Of a DNA stretch of 64,000 nt, positions 16,138-25,484 are shown one piece after another. The number at the start of each line of letters is the position of its first letter. The first letter of the stretch is position 1. The translations under genes were made by a program, and so were the position numbers. The notes under the pieces were generated by a model, which saw nothing but the letters and a program-made list of their open reading frames with translations, searched no databases and had not been told where the DNA came from. The stretch spans positions 248,001 to 312,000 of the forward strand of contig NC_008786.1 in assembly GCF_000015565.1 (NCBI RefSeq). The letters run 5' to 3'. The DNA comes from Verminephrobacter eiseniae EF01-2. GTDB lineage: Bacteria; Pseudomonadota; Gammaproteobacteria; Burkholderiales; Burkholderiaceae_C.

Positions 16138-16955
16138 ACCACGCCCCCGGCAGCCGCGCGCCGCAGCACGGCCAGGCGCTGCTCGAATTCCTGGTCATCG
16201 CTGCGGCCATCCTGGGCCTGTTCCTGCTGACGCCGGTGGTCGCCAAGTACCAGGACATTGCCCATGCGACGCATATGGCCAGCCGTTATGCGGCATTCGA
16301 CGCGACGGTGCACAACGATGCCAGCGGCGCCTTCAAGCCGGAAGGGCAACTGGCCGGCGAAGTGCGCAAGCGCTACTTCGGCAACCCCGATGCGCCCATC
16401 GAGAGCGCCGCCGTGGACGATGCGGCCGGCGCCGCACAGACCCGGCGCAACCCGTTCTGGAGCACACCCCACGGCGCGCCGCTGATCCGCAGCCTCGCCG
16501 ATGTCTCGGTCACCTTCGGCGCAGGCCAGGCGTCCTCGCACCACCAGGCTTTCAGCAGCAGCAGCGACGGCAAGCCCTTCAGCCAGGCGCCCCTGGTCAA
16601 CCACGCCACGCTCGGCCTGCAGGCCCGGGGCATCTACCGCGCCAACATCTCCGTGCCCCTGGTCGACCTGCCCGAAGGCCTGCAGAGCTACACGCCCTTC
16701 GACGAGATCGATCTGCGCATCACACGCCACACCAGCGTGCTCATCGATCCATGGGCCGCGCGCTCGGTGCAGCAGAACATGGAGCGCTTTGGCAAGCTGG
16801 CGCCGCTCAACAGCGTCTTCTCCTCGATGGAAACGCTGCTGGACGTCGCCATCCCGGCCTTCGAGCTATTTGGCGAAGTTCCGGCCCCCCGATTCGGGCA
16901 CCTGCAGCCATGGCAGGACGCCGTGCCCGCAGACCGGCTCAAGCCCGAGTACTGA
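16134..16955 (+). CDS. TadE-like pseudopilin
   Basis: This 273-residue protein starts with a short leader and HGQALLEFLVIAAAILGLFL. The GQ-x-x-x-E-hydrophobic pattern is the TadE signature, with glutamate at +5 of the mature protein. The remaining 230 residues are predicted to be exported and show no domain I can name. The ATG at 16134 overlaps the preceding stop (ATGA), which supports it over the upstream frame extension. TadE/F/G proteins are minor pseudopilins needed for Flp pilus assembly. Confidence 0.8.
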   Translation: MNHAPGSRAPQHGQALLEFLVIAAAILGLFLLTPVVAKYQDIAHATHMASRYAAFDATVHNDASGAFKPEGQLAGEVRKRYFGNPDAPIESAAVDDAAGAAQTRRNPFWSTPHGAPLIRSLADVSVTFGAGQASSHHQAFSSSSDGKPFSQAPLVNHATLGLQARGIYRANISVPLVDLPEGLQSYTPFDEIDLRITRHTSVLIDPWAARSVQQNMERFGKLAPLNSVFSSMETLLDVAIPAFELFGEVPAPRFGHLQPWQDAVPADRLKPEY

Positions 16956-16990
16956 ACCAGCGCGCCGGCACCTTCGAGACCCCTTGGACC

Positions 16991-17767
16991 ATGCAACACT
17001 GCCCGCCTGCACCACGCCCGCCACGCCCGCCGCGCCTGCGCGGCACCCGCGCCAGCCTGTGCCTGGCCCTGGCATTGACCCTGGGCGCAGCGGCCAGCGC
17101 GCAAGCCCCCTGGCCCGAGGTGGCCTTGCCTGCGCAGGCCCGGAGCTACGGCATCGGCCAGCAACTGGACATGAACGGCCTGCCGATGCGCCTGACGGGC
17201 TTTGCCACCGAGACCGGGCCGGAGCAAACCACCGCGTGGTTTCGCCGCACGCTGGGCCAACCCTTGGTGGAAAACCGCCTGGGCCAGCAGCGCATCCTGG
17301 GCCGCGCCGACGGCGAGCACTACATCACCGTGCAGGTCGAGCCTGGCGCCGATGGCACGGGCAGCCGGGGCATGGTTGCGCTCACGCAGTTGCGCGGCGT
17401 CTTGCAACAGCAGGAAACGATCGCCCGCTGGCGCCGCCTGCTGCCCGCCGGCACCGACATCACCAGCCACCTGCGCACATGGGACAACGGCAAACTGGAC
17501 AACCATCTGGTGGCCTTGAACCGGCACAGCGAGCAACTCAATGCACAGCGGCTCACCGCAGCCTTGAGCGAGCAGGGCTATGAGATCGAGCGCGAATTCA
17601 GCCCCGACGCCGACACCGCAGCCCGCTTGCCCGCAGCGCTGGCAGGGGGCGTGATCCTGCTCTTTCGCGGCCCGGGCAAACAGGCCATGGCCACCATCAC
17701 GCGCGACGCGCAAGGCCAAACCAGCATCGTGCTGCTGACCAGCGTGCAGATGGAGTCGGTGCGATGA
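16991..17767 (+). CDS. exported protein of unknown function in Tad locus
   Basis: This 258-residue protein has a Pro/Arg-rich N-region, a hydrophobic core (LCLALALTLGAAASAQA) and a clear signal-peptidase site, so it is periplasmic. The mature domain begins PWPEVALPAQARSYGIGQQL and contains GLPMRLTGFAT and a C-terminal strand GVILLFRGPGKQ. I do not recognise a family. Its stop overlaps the start of the following small pilin-like gene, so it is part of the Tad operon and may be an assembly factor. Confidence 0.7.
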   Translation: MQHCPPAPRPPRPPRLRGTRASLCLALALTLGAAASAQAPWPEVALPAQARSYGIGQQLDMNGLPMRLTGFATETGPEQTTAWFRRTLGQPLVENRLGQQRILGRADGEHYITVQVEPGADGTGSRGMVALTQLRGVLQQQETIARWRRLLPAGTDITSHLRTWDNGKLDNHLVALNRHSEQLNAQRLTAALSEQGYEIEREFSPDADTAARLPAALAGGVILLFRGPGKQAMATITRDAQGQTSIVLLTSVQMESVR

Positions 17768-17949
17768 CTCGGGTTCGTCGCCTTCGGCAGTGCGGCCAAT
17801 CCTCGGTGGAGTACGGCGTGGTCTGCGCGGCCCTGGCCTTCGCGCTGGGCGTGGGCATGGTCGATGACGGCAGTGTGCTGCACGAGTTGCTGCAGGCCCT
17901 GCGCTCGGCCTATCAAAAATTCAGCTTCGCCATCTCGCTGCCCCTCTGA
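17764..17949 (+). CDS. small Flp-type pilin-like protein
   Basis: This 61-residue protein has a basic leader, then CGQSSVEYGVVCAALAFALG: G-Q-S-S-V-E-Y followed by a hydrophobic helix is the prototype Flp pilin processing region (glutamate at +5, tyrosine at +6). The length is that of true Flp pilins. The ATG overlaps the previous stop as ATGA. It, rather than the 89-residue protein at 14372, could be the major subunit; the two may also be co-assembled. Confidence 0.75.
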   Translation: MTRVRRLRQCGQSSVEYGVVCAALAFALGVGMVDDGSVLHELLQALRSAYQKFSFAISLPL

Positions 17950-18009
17950 GCGCTCATCTGAACGGTCATCTGAAGCGGCCATTGGCACCACTTGCGCACC
18001 TCCTGCCCG

Positions 18010-18930
18010 ATGAAACTCCCACTGTCCCGACTCGCCACCCTGCGGCCCGGCAAGACCTGGCTGGCCCTGGGGGCGGCCTTGCTGATCGGCCTGGCTGCCG
18101 CCTTCAGCGTGCGCGGCTACCTGAGCCGCCAGGTGGCGGCGATCGAGGCCCGCTCGAAGAAGGAAACCATCGCCTTGCTGGTGGCCAAGCGCGAGCTCAA
18201 AAAGGGCGATCTGCTGGCCACCGGCAATGTGGCGGTGCGCGAGATTCCGCTGGACTACGCGCACTCGAACGCCATCGCGCCCGAGCATTTCGAGCGCATC
18301 GAGGGCCAGGGCATCGAACACGGCCTGAAGGCGGGCGAGATGCTGCTGTGGAGCCTGATGCAGACCAGGAAGGCGGCGACCTTCTCCGCGCGCATCGAGA
18401 TCGGGCGCCGCGCCATCACCGTGCATGTCGATGAGATCAACTCCATCTCCGGTCTGCTGGAGCCAGGCGACGCCATCGACCTGATGGTCACCCTCGATCG
18501 GGGCGGCAAGAAGATCACCTTCCCGCTGCTGCAGAACGTGCAGGTCATGGCCACCGGGCAGCGCTCGGCAGACGACCCCAAGAGCGGCGAGCGGCGGCAG
18601 TACTCCACGGTCACGCTGGACACCACCCAGGCGCAGGCGCAAAGCGTGATCGTCGCGCGCGAGGCCGGCAAGATCACCGCCTTGCTGCGCAATCCGCAAG
18701 ACACGCAGGTGCAAGCGGGCGACAGCGCTGCCATCGCGGCGCTGCTGGGCCAGGCCGGCGATGCGCAGTCCCTGGCCGACGGGGCTGCGGGGCGCGCGGT
18801 GCCCGTGCTCTACGGCGGCCGGCATATCGACTTCAAGCCCGAGGAGTTGACGCTCGGCCAGGCCGCGCAGCGCAGCAACGACAAACCGGCGCCGCGCACC
18901 GCGCCGCCCCCGGCGGGCAGCGCCCGATGA
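18010..18930 (+). CDS. cpaB: Flp pilus assembly protein CpaB/RcpC
   Basis: This 306-residue protein has an N-terminal membrane anchor (LALGAALLIGLAAAFSV), then ALLVAKRELKKGDLLATGNV, which is the SAF-domain start of CpaB/RcpC proteins. The middle region includes RRAITVHVDEINSISGLLEPGD, a second family landmark. CpaB works at the periplasmic side with the secretin. The ATG at 18010 is used; an in-frame TTG at 17992 has no support. The secretin gene follows after 28 bp. Confidence 0.88.
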   Translation: MKLPLSRLATLRPGKTWLALGAALLIGLAAAFSVRGYLSRQVAAIEARSKKETIALLVAKRELKKGDLLATGNVAVREIPLDYAHSNAIAPEHFERIEGQGIEHGLKAGEMLLWSLMQTRKAATFSARIEIGRRAITVHVDEINSISGLLEPGDAIDLMVTLDRGGKKITFPLLQNVQVMATGQRSADDPKSGERRQYSTVTLDTTQAQAQSVIVAREAGKITALLRNPQDTQVQAGDSAAIAALLGQAGDAQSLADGAAGRAVPVLYGGRHIDFKPEELTLGQAAQRSNDKPAPRTAPPPAGSAR

Positions 18931-18958
18931 GCGCAATTTCTTCCTGACCCTTCCGTTC

Positions 18959-21103
18959 ATGTCCATCCGCCCGCCCGCTCGCCCGTTCCTGCGCTGCCGC
19001 CCCTTTTTCCGGGCCGCCGCAGCGGGCCGCGCACTGCGCCGGGGTCTGCTCCTGGCCTGCTGCGCGGCCTGGCCCGCCAGCGCCCAGACGCCGCCTGAAA
19101 CGGCCGATCTGTCGCGCGGCGGTTTTGCGCCGCAACTGCAGGCCAGGAAACCGGCGCCGACGCCGAGCCAGCCCTACCTGCCCATCCGCAAGCAAGACGA
19201 CCAGGCCCAGGTGCCCGAGATCGAGATGTTCGTCGGCGAGTCGCGCGTCTTTCCCAGTCCCGGGGTGGCGCGCATCGCCGTGGGCAACGGCAAGGTGCTG
19301 ACCGCCGCCGCGCTCGACGAGCGCGAGGTCATCGTCTTTGCCAACGAGGTGGGCACCTCCTCGCTGTTCGTGTGGAACGAGGATGGCCGCTACCAGCGCG
19401 TCAAGATCAATGTCGTGCCGGGCGACACCAGCCGCTATGCGCGCGAGATCGCCGCTTTCCTGAGCACCATCGCCAACACCAAGGCCTCGATCATCGGCGA
19501 CAAGGTCATCGTCGAAGGCGACAACCTCAGCGACATCGACCTCAGGAAGATCGAGGATCTGAGAAAGCATTACCCGCAGATCGTCAACTTCACCAACCAG
19601 ATCGGCTGGGAACAGATGGTGCTGATGGATGTCAAGGTGGTCGAGTTTCCGGTCAACGAACTGCGCGAGCTCGGTCTGCGCTGGGCGGCCAAAGGCGGCG
19701 CCAGCATCGGCGGCATCTGGTCGCCGATCCGCCGCGTGCACCAGGACGGGCTGCGCATCGATGTCGAAAGCCCGCCAATCACCGCCGCCGATGGCGACCT
19801 CATCCCGCTGCCCAAGGGCCTGAACATACTCAGCGCGCTCAACATGGGCCTGGGCGCCAAGCTCGACTTGCTGGCCAGCCAGGGCAAGGCCAGCATCCTG
19901 GCGCAGCCGCAACTGTCGGCGCGCAATGGCGCCAAAGCCGAGTTCCTGGCTGGCGGCGAGTACCCCTATGTCGCATCGAGCATCAACGGGCCGACCGTCA
20001 TGTTCAAGCCCTACGGCATCAGACTCAAGATCACGCCGCGCGTGGATCGCAATGGGGTCATCCGCGCCGAGATCGACAGCGAAGTCAGCAACATCGACCC
20101 CTCCATCTCGACCGCTGCCGGGCCTGCGCTGAGCGTGCGGCGCACCTTCACCGAGTTCAACGTGCAAAACGGCGAGACCATGGTGCTGTCCGGGCTGATG
20201 TCGCGCAAGACCAGCCAGAACATCGACAAAGTTCCGTTCCTTGGCGACCTGCCGGTGCTGGGCGCCCTGTTTCGCTCCAAGCGCTTTCAAAACGACGAGA
20301 CCGAACTGGTGGTGTTCGTCACCCCGACGGTGATCAACAGCCAGTCGCCCGGACTGGTGCAGCGCATCGAGCGCATCACCGACGACCTGCGCCAGCGCTA
20401 CGGCCCCGCGCCCTGGCTCGACCAGCCCGGCCCCGCCCCCGCGCATCTGCCACGGCTGGCGCCAGCCCCGCTGGCCAGTGCCGACGCCAGCATCGCCAGC
20501 GCCCCGATGCCTGCCGCCGCCGCCATCGTGCGCCCCGAACGACTGGCCACGGTGCCGGCCCGGCGCAACCCGCTGGAACCACCGCCGATCGACCACTGGC
20601 GCGTGGTGCATGACGGCCTGGTGCTGCACGCCGGGCCTGATGCCGGCAGCCAGGCCCTGCTGCAACTGGGCCAGGGCAGCTTCGTGCGGGCCGCGCCCGA
20701 CCGGCCCCCGATGTCCGATGCGCACCAAGGCTGGCGCGCCGTCGCCGTCGGCGCATTGCAAGGCTGGGTGCGCGACGCCAGCCTGCGCCCGGTGGCACAT
20801 GCGCCAGACGCCAGCGCGCCGCCCGACGGCCCGCATGCCCAACAGGCCCGGCAGGGCCAGGAAATCGCCGCGCACCACACCGGCGGCAAGCACGCCCATC
20901 CCGCGCCCGGCAGCTACCGCGTCGCACTCGGCGCGCTGGCCCTGCGGGTCGCGCCCGACATCAACGCCCCGGTTCTGCAACGCCTGGCGCAGGGCAGCCT
21001 GCTCGAAGTCCTGCCCCAGGCCCCCCAAGCCCAGTTCTCGGCGGTGCAGGTCGATGGCCGGCGCGGCTGGGTCGAGACCCAGTGGCTGTTCCCCGCCTTC
21101 TGA
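18959..21103 (+). CDS. cpaC: Tad secretin CpaC/RcpA with two C-terminal SH3-like domains
   Basis: This 714-residue outer-membrane secretin has a signal peptide ending ASAQT, an N-terminal T2SS/T3SS-like domain (about residues 80-155, VPEIEMFVGESRVFPSPGVA), a BON-like segment and the secretin domain. In the latter, VQNGETMVLSGLMSRKTSQ and ELVVFVTPTVI are typical. After the secretin ends near residue 480 there is a Pro/Ala linker and two repeated beta domains of about 60 residues (WRVVHDGLVLHAGPDAGSQ... and YRVALGALALRVAPDINAP...) that look like bacterial SH3 domains. Known RcpA/CpaC proteins are about 450-550 residues, so the SH3 pair is an addition that may bind peptidoglycan or another subunit. 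Confidence 0.88.
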   Translation: MSIRPPARPFLRCRPFFRAAAAGRALRRGLLLACCAAWPASAQTPPETADLSRGGFAPQLQARKPAPTPSQPYLPIRKQDDQAQVPEIEMFVGESRVFPSPGVARIAVGNGKVLTAAALDEREVIVFANEVGTSSLFVWNEDGRYQRVKINVVPGDTSRYAREIAAFLSTIANTKASIIGDKVIVEGDNLSDIDLRKIEDLRKHYPQIVNFTNQIGWEQMVLMDVKVVEFPVNELRELGLRWAAKGGASIGGIWSPIRRVHQDGLRIDVESPPITAADGDLIPLPKGLNILSALNMGLGAKLDLLASQGKASILAQPQLSARNGAKAEFLAGGEYPYVASSINGPTVMFKPYGIRLKITPRVDRNGVIRAEIDSEVSNIDPSISTAAGPALSVRRTFTEFNVQNGETMVLSGLMSRKTSQNIDKVPFLGDLPVLGALFRSKRFQNDETELVVFVTPTVINSQSPGLVQRIERITDDLRQRYGPAPWLDQPGPAPAHLPRLAPAPLASADASIASAPMPAAAAIVRPERLATVPARRNPLEPPPIDHWRVVHDGLVLHAGPDAGSQALLQLGQGSFVRAAPDRPPMSDAHQGWRAVAVGALQGWVRDASLRPVAHAPDASAPPDGPHAQQARQGQEIAAHHTGGKHAHPAPGSYRVALGALALRVAPDINAPVLQRLAQGSLLEVLPQAPQAQFSAVQVDGRRGWVETQWLFPAF

Positions 21104-21109
21104 AAGCCC

Positions 21110-23029
21110 ATGATCCATCTGGAACTCACCCACCCTGACGGCCAGCGCCAGCAGATGCAGGTGCCTGGCATATGCTCCATCGGCAAGGGCACGCAGTGCG
21201 AGTTGCGGCTTGCCGGCTGGCGCATCGCCAAGGAGCATGCGCGCTTGCTCAAAAGCCCGGCGGGCGTGCTGCTCGACGCTGGCGACAGCTTTGCCGGCGT
21301 GCAGGTCAATGGCCGGCGCATCGAGACCCAGTGCGGCCCATTGCAGGCCAGCGACATCATCGGCATCGGCCCCTTTCGGCTGCGCGTGCTCGACCCGCAA
21401 GCGCCGCCCGGCGACGAATGCGCGCCGGCGCCCGCAGTGCGCGACAGCGCCGAACCCGATGCCCCACGGCCCGGTGCCGGGCCAAAGACCCACCCGCCCG
21501 GTGCCGGGCCAAAAACCCCTTGGCCCACCCCTTGGCCCGGTGCCGCGCCAACCATCCCCCGGCCCGGCGCGCCGGCGATGGCGCCGCCGCAGGGCGCGGC
21601 CACTGCCGCCATGCCAGCGCCAGCCACACCTGCGCGCGCAGCCACGGACGCAGCACCGCCGCCCGCCGCCGAACGACTGGCCGCGCGCGCGGACGCGCCG
21701 ATGCGCGCCCTCGAATTCGAGTGGCGCAAGCGCCTGCACGCCAAGCTCATCGAGGCCATGGATCTGCGCCGCCATGATGTCTCGCGCATGTCCGACGAGC
21801 ACCTGCGCGCCGAGGCCGACCGTCTGATCGTCAAGATCATGCAGGACATGGCGGCCGACATTCCGGCCGCGCTCGAGCACGGCGCGCTGCGCAAGCAGAT
21901 CCTCGACGAGGCCGTGGGCCTGGGGCCGCTGGAGGAGTTGCTCGCCGACGACTCGGTCACCGAAGTCATGGTCAACCGCTTCGACGAGATCTACATCGAA
22001 CGCGCCGGACGGCTGCAAAAGCACGCGCTGAGCTTCACCAGCGACCAGGCCGTCATGGGAGTGATCGAGCGCATCGTCGCGCCGCTGGGCCGGCGCATCG
22101 ACGAGTCCTCGCCGATGGTCGATGCGCGGCTCAAGGACGGATCGCGCGTGAACGCCATCATTGCACCGCTGGCGCTCAAAGGCTCGACCCTGACCATCCG
22201 CAAGTTCGCCAAGCGCAAACTCGACGCCGGCGACCTGGTGCAGTTCGGCTCGCTCAGCCCGGCCATGGCCGACTTCCTGCGCATCTGCGTGCAGGCGCGC
22301 AAGAACATCATCGTCTGCGGCGGCACAGGCTCGGGCAAGACCACGCTGCTCAATATCCTGTCGAACTTCATCCCGCCGGGCGAGCGCGTGATCACCGTCG
22401 AGGATGCGGCCGAGCTGCGGCTCAACCACGAGCACTTGATCAGCCTCGAATCGCGCCCGGCCAACGTCGAAGGCAAAGGCGGCGTTGCCATCCGCGAACT
22501 GGTGCGCAACACCTTGCGCATGCGGCCCGACCGCATCGTGGTCGGCGAATGCCGGGGCGCCGAGGCGCTGGACATGCTCCAGGCCATGAACACCGGCCAC
22601 GAAGGCTCGCTGACCACGCTGCATGCCAACAGCCCGCGCGACGGGCTGGCGCGCCTGGAAACCATGGTGCTGATGGCCGGCATGGAACTGCCGCTGGCGG
22701 CCATCCGCGAGCAGATCGCCAGCGCGGTGGACATCCTCGTGCAGCAAACCCGGTTTTCTTGCGGCACGCGCATGGTCACGCACATCACCGAAATCAGCGG
22801 CATGGAAAGCGGCAAGATCCAGTTGCAAGACCTGTTTGGCTTCGTCAACCGGGGCTACGCCATGCAAGCCGACGGCCTGAGCAAAGTGCAAGGGCACTTC
22901 AGCGGCTGCGACACGGTGCCCCATTTCTATGACGAACTGCGCGCCAGCGGCGCCCGGCTCGACCTGGACATCTTTCGCCCCGCCCCCGACAGCGGCAGCG
23001 GCGGCAACGCGGCTGGACAGCGGCCATGA
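21110..23029 (+). CDS. tadA: FHA domain-TadA/CpaF secretion ATPase fusion
   Basis: This 639-residue cytoplasmic protein has an N-terminal FHA domain (about 1-95; ICSIGKGTQCELRL, WRIAKEHARL and VNGRRIE), a Pro/Ala-rich linker with short repeats (about 110-195) and a CpaF-type ATPase. The Walker A motif GGTGSGKTT is near residue 403; ITVEDAAELRLNHEHLISLE is the Asp box and RMRPDRIVVGECRGAEALDM the Walker B region. TadA powers Flp pilus assembly. FHA domains bind phosphothreonine, so the motor may be under Ser/Thr-kinase control. Fusion of FHA to TadA is unusual among Tad loci that I know. Confidence 0.9.
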   Translation: MIHLELTHPDGQRQQMQVPGICSIGKGTQCELRLAGWRIAKEHARLLKSPAGVLLDAGDSFAGVQVNGRRIETQCGPLQASDIIGIGPFRLRVLDPQAPPGDECAPAPAVRDSAEPDAPRPGAGPKTHPPGAGPKTPWPTPWPGAAPTIPRPGAPAMAPPQGAATAAMPAPATPARAATDAAPPPAAERLAARADAPMRALEFEWRKRLHAKLIEAMDLRRHDVSRMSDEHLRAEADRLIVKIMQDMAADIPAALEHGALRKQILDEAVGLGPLEELLADDSVTEVMVNRFDEIYIERAGRLQKHALSFTSDQAVMGVIERIVAPLGRRIDESSPMVDARLKDGSRVNAIIAPLALKGSTLTIRKFAKRKLDAGDLVQFGSLSPAMADFLRICVQARKNIIVCGGTGSGKTTLLNILSNFIPPGERVITVEDAAELRLNHEHLISLESRPANVEGKGGVAIRELVRNTLRMRPDRIVVGECRGAEALDMLQAMNTGHEGSLTTLHANSPRDGLARLETMVLMAGMELPLAAIREQIASAVDILVQQTRFSCGTRMVTHITEISGMESGKIQLQDLFGFVNRGYAMQADGLSKVQGHFSGCDTVPHFYDELRASGARLDLDIFRPAPDSGSGGNAAGQRP

Positions 23030-23898
23030 ACAGCCTCGCGCCGAACGACCCCTTGCTTGCCGCGATCATCGCCGTCGTGGTCTTGTCGGTCGCGCTGCTG
23101 GCGTGGCTGCTGATCGACATCGGCAGCGCCACGCTGGAGCGCTACCGCGCCAGCTTCACCGAGCGCGCGGGTTTCCAGGCCGCCGAGTTCTTCCTGTTCA
23201 TCGATGCGCGCAAACTGTTCCTGGCCAACCTGGCGGTCATGGCGCTCGGCGGCTTGCTGGTGTGGCTCATCAGCGGCAGTGAACTGCTGGCCCTGCCGGC
23301 TTTCTTTGCGCTCGGGCTGCTGCCGCGCCTGCTCTATCGGCAGATGCGCAAGCGCAGGCTGCGCAAGTTCGAGGAACAACTGCCCGACGCGCTGATGATG
23401 CTCAGCGGCGGCCTGCGCGCAGGCCTCGGCCTGAGCAGCGCCATGGCGCAACTGGTGGCCGAATCGGGCCCGCCGCTGAGCCAGGAGTTCTCGCTGATGC
23501 TGCGCGAGCAGCGCCTGGGCGTGACGCTGGAGCAGGCGCTGAGCAACCTGAACCACCGCATGCCCACGCAGACCACCGTGCTCATCACCTCGGCCATGCG
23601 CATTGCCAACGAAACCGGCGGCGGCCTGGCCGAAACCCTGGAACGCACCTCCGCCACGATCCGCAGCCGGCTACGGATGCAGGCCAAGATCGGCGCCCTG
23701 ACGGCCCAGGGAAAGCTGCAAGCCTGGGTGGTCGGCGCCCTGCCCATCGCGCTCATGCTCATCTTGAACGAGATGGAGCCGCAGGCCATGTCCATGCTCT
23801 GGCACACCCGCGTCGGCTGGGCCACGCTGGCCGTGATCGCCCTCTTCGAGTTCCTGGGCGTGTACGTGATCCGCAAGATCATCGCCATCGACGTCTAG
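23026..23898 (+). CDS. tadB: Tad inner-membrane protein TadB
   Basis: This 290-residue membrane protein has N-terminal helices (IIAVVVLSVALLAWLLIDI and a pair near residues 60-95), a T2SSF domain with EEQLPDALMMLSGGLRAGLGLSSAM, and C-terminal helices. This is the TadB pattern. It forms the inner-membrane platform with TadC and couples to TadA. Its start overlaps the tadA stop as ATGA. Confidence 0.9.
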   Translation: MNSLAPNDPLLAAIIAVVVLSVALLAWLLIDIGSATLERYRASFTERAGFQAAEFFLFIDARKLFLANLAVMALGGLLVWLISGSELLALPAFFALGLLPRLLYRQMRKRRLRKFEEQLPDALMMLSGGLRAGLGLSSAMAQLVAESGPPLSQEFSLMLREQRLGVTLEQALSNLNHRMPTQTTVLITSAMRIANETGGGLAETLERTSATIRSRLRMQAKIGALTAQGKLQAWVVGALPIALMLILNEMEPQAMSMLWHTRVGWATLAVIALFEFLGVYVIRKIIAIDV

Positions 23899-23952
23899 CG
23901 CACCGTCCCGCAAACGACTGCACACACAACCAATAACCAATGGAGGTCTCCG

Positions 23953-24894
23953 ATGGAGTCGAACACCCTGATCCTGACCCTCATCGCCACGGCCGCCGGG
24001 CTGAGCGCCGCGCTGCTGGCCTGGCTGATCGGCCACTCGATGGCCAGCGTCCGGCCCGAAGACCGCAGCTACAAAGACCCGCCGCCCCTGGCCATGCGCC
24101 TGCTCTGGTGGCCCATCCAATGGATCGGCCAGCACCTGGGCCCGCGCCTTGGCACGGGCAAATCCGTCCGGACCCTGCAACTCAAGCTGCGCCAGGCGGG
24201 GCTGGACTACACCCTCGACCCCGCGCAGTTCATCGCCAGCCGCATCGTCAGCGCCTTCGTCGCGACAGCGCTGCTCTGGTGGGCCGTCTCCAGCTTCGAC
24301 GGCCTGCCCATCGGTGCCGGCGGCGTCGACGCCGCGCGCCGTTACATCGCCACCGGCACCTATCTGCAGGCCATGGCCATCGGCGCGCTGCTGGGCTGGT
24401 TCTACCCGGCGATCTGGCTCAAGGACCGCATCGCACTGCGCCGGCGCGAGTTGCTGCGCATGATGCCGTTCTTCCTGGACATCATCACGCTGTGCGTCGA
24501 GGCCGGACTGAACATGCACGGCGCGATCGCCCAGGCCGTGGCCAAAGGCCCCCAGGGGACGGTGCGCGAAGAGTTTCAGCGCGTGCTGCGCGACGTGCGC
24601 GCCGGCAAGGCGCGCACCGAATCCCTGCGCGACATGGCCGAGCGCCTGAACGAGCCGGGCGTGACCCAGTTCGTCATGGCCGTGATCCAGGCCGAACGCA
24701 TGGGCATGAACCTCGGGCCAGTGCTGCGGGCGCAGGCCGACCAGCAGCGCAGCGAGCGCTTCCTGCGCGCCGAAAAGCTGGCCATGGAGGCGCCGGTCAA
24801 GATGCTCCTGCCGCTGATCGCCTTCATCTTTCCCTGCACCTTCATCGTGCTGCTGTTTCCGATCGCGATGAAATTCATCAATACGGGGTTGTGA
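23953..24894 (+). CDS. tadC: Tad inner-membrane protein TadC
   Basis: This 313-residue protein has several membrane helices and a T2SSF domain whose core reads ELLRMMPFFLDIITLCVEAG and later AERMGMNLGPVLRAQADQQR. It pairs with TadB. A strong ribosome-binding site (GGAGG) lies just before the ATG at 23953. The stop and next start overlap as TGATG. Confidence 0.9.
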   Translation: MESNTLILTLIATAAGLSAALLAWLIGHSMASVRPEDRSYKDPPPLAMRLLWWPIQWIGQHLGPRLGTGKSVRTLQLKLRQAGLDYTLDPAQFIASRIVSAFVATALLWWAVSSFDGLPIGAGGVDAARRYIATGTYLQAMAIGALLGWFYPAIWLKDRIALRRRELLRMMPFFLDIITLCVEAGLNMHGAIAQAVAKGPQGTVREEFQRVLRDVRAGKARTESLRDMAERLNEPGVTQFVMAVIQAERMGMNLGPVLRAQADQQRSERFLRAEKLAMEAPVKMLLPLIAFIFPCTFIVLLFPIAMKFINTGL

Positions 24895-25379
24895 TGGGCC
24901 GCCAGCCAACGCCCCCACGGCCCCTGCCGCCCCTGCTGCCCCGGCTGCGCATTCGCCAGGCCCAAGGCTTCTGGGCCCGCTTCATCGGCCTGATGGGCCG
25001 CCCCGACCCGCGCGCCGCTGCGGCCCGTGATGCCGGCAACGCCGCCCGCACCGGCGGCGCCAGCGCCTTGCTGATTGCGCATTGCACCAGCGTGCACACC
25101 TGCTTCATGCGCTATGCGCTGGACATCATCTACCTCGACGCCCAGGGCCGCATCACGCGCCAGGCGCTGGCACTGGCGCCCTGGCGTTGCAGCCGTGCCG
25201 GCCCGGGCGCAGCCCATGTGCTGGAGCTGCCCGCCGGCGCCATCACGGGCCTGCAACCGGGCATGCAGTTGCAACCCTGGCCCATCGATGCCGCCACGGC
25301 GAACGCCCGGTTCGTCCGGGTGGCAGACCCTCGAGGGGCCGCATCTGCGCCGCCTGCCGCCCCCATCGCCACCACATGA
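24894..25379 (+). CDS. DUF192 family protein
   Basis: This 161-residue protein contains AHCTSVHTCFMRYALDIIYL followed by DAQGRI, which matches the core of DUF192 (hydrophilic strand, HxMxF-like element, 'LDIxFLD'). The function of the family is unknown. The protein lacks a signal peptide, whereas many DUF192 proteins are exported. Translation appears coupled to tadC (1-bp overlap), and DUF192 genes do occur in betaproteobacterial Tad loci, so a role in the apparatus is possible. Confidence 0.75.
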   Translation: MGRQPTPPRPLPPLLPRLRIRQAQGFWARFIGLMGRPDPRAAAARDAGNAARTGGASALLIAHCTSVHTCFMRYALDIIYLDAQGRITRQALALAPWRCSRAGPGAAHVLELPAGAITGLQPGMQLQPWPIDAATANARFVRVADPRGAASAPPAAPIATT

Positions 25380-25484
25380 AAGGAGACACCCCGACGACGC
25401 CATCCCCCATCCCCCAACGACCTGCCTTGCAGTGCCGGCCCCGGACGGCAGCAACGCTTTTTCCCATTTCTCGATTCAACCAAC

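Noticed and set aside
18833..22924. A minus-strand frame of over 1300 codons across the Tad ATPase and secretin genes
   Set aside because: It is the antisense of well-supported genes, has no family similarity, and is caused by GC-rich codon use.
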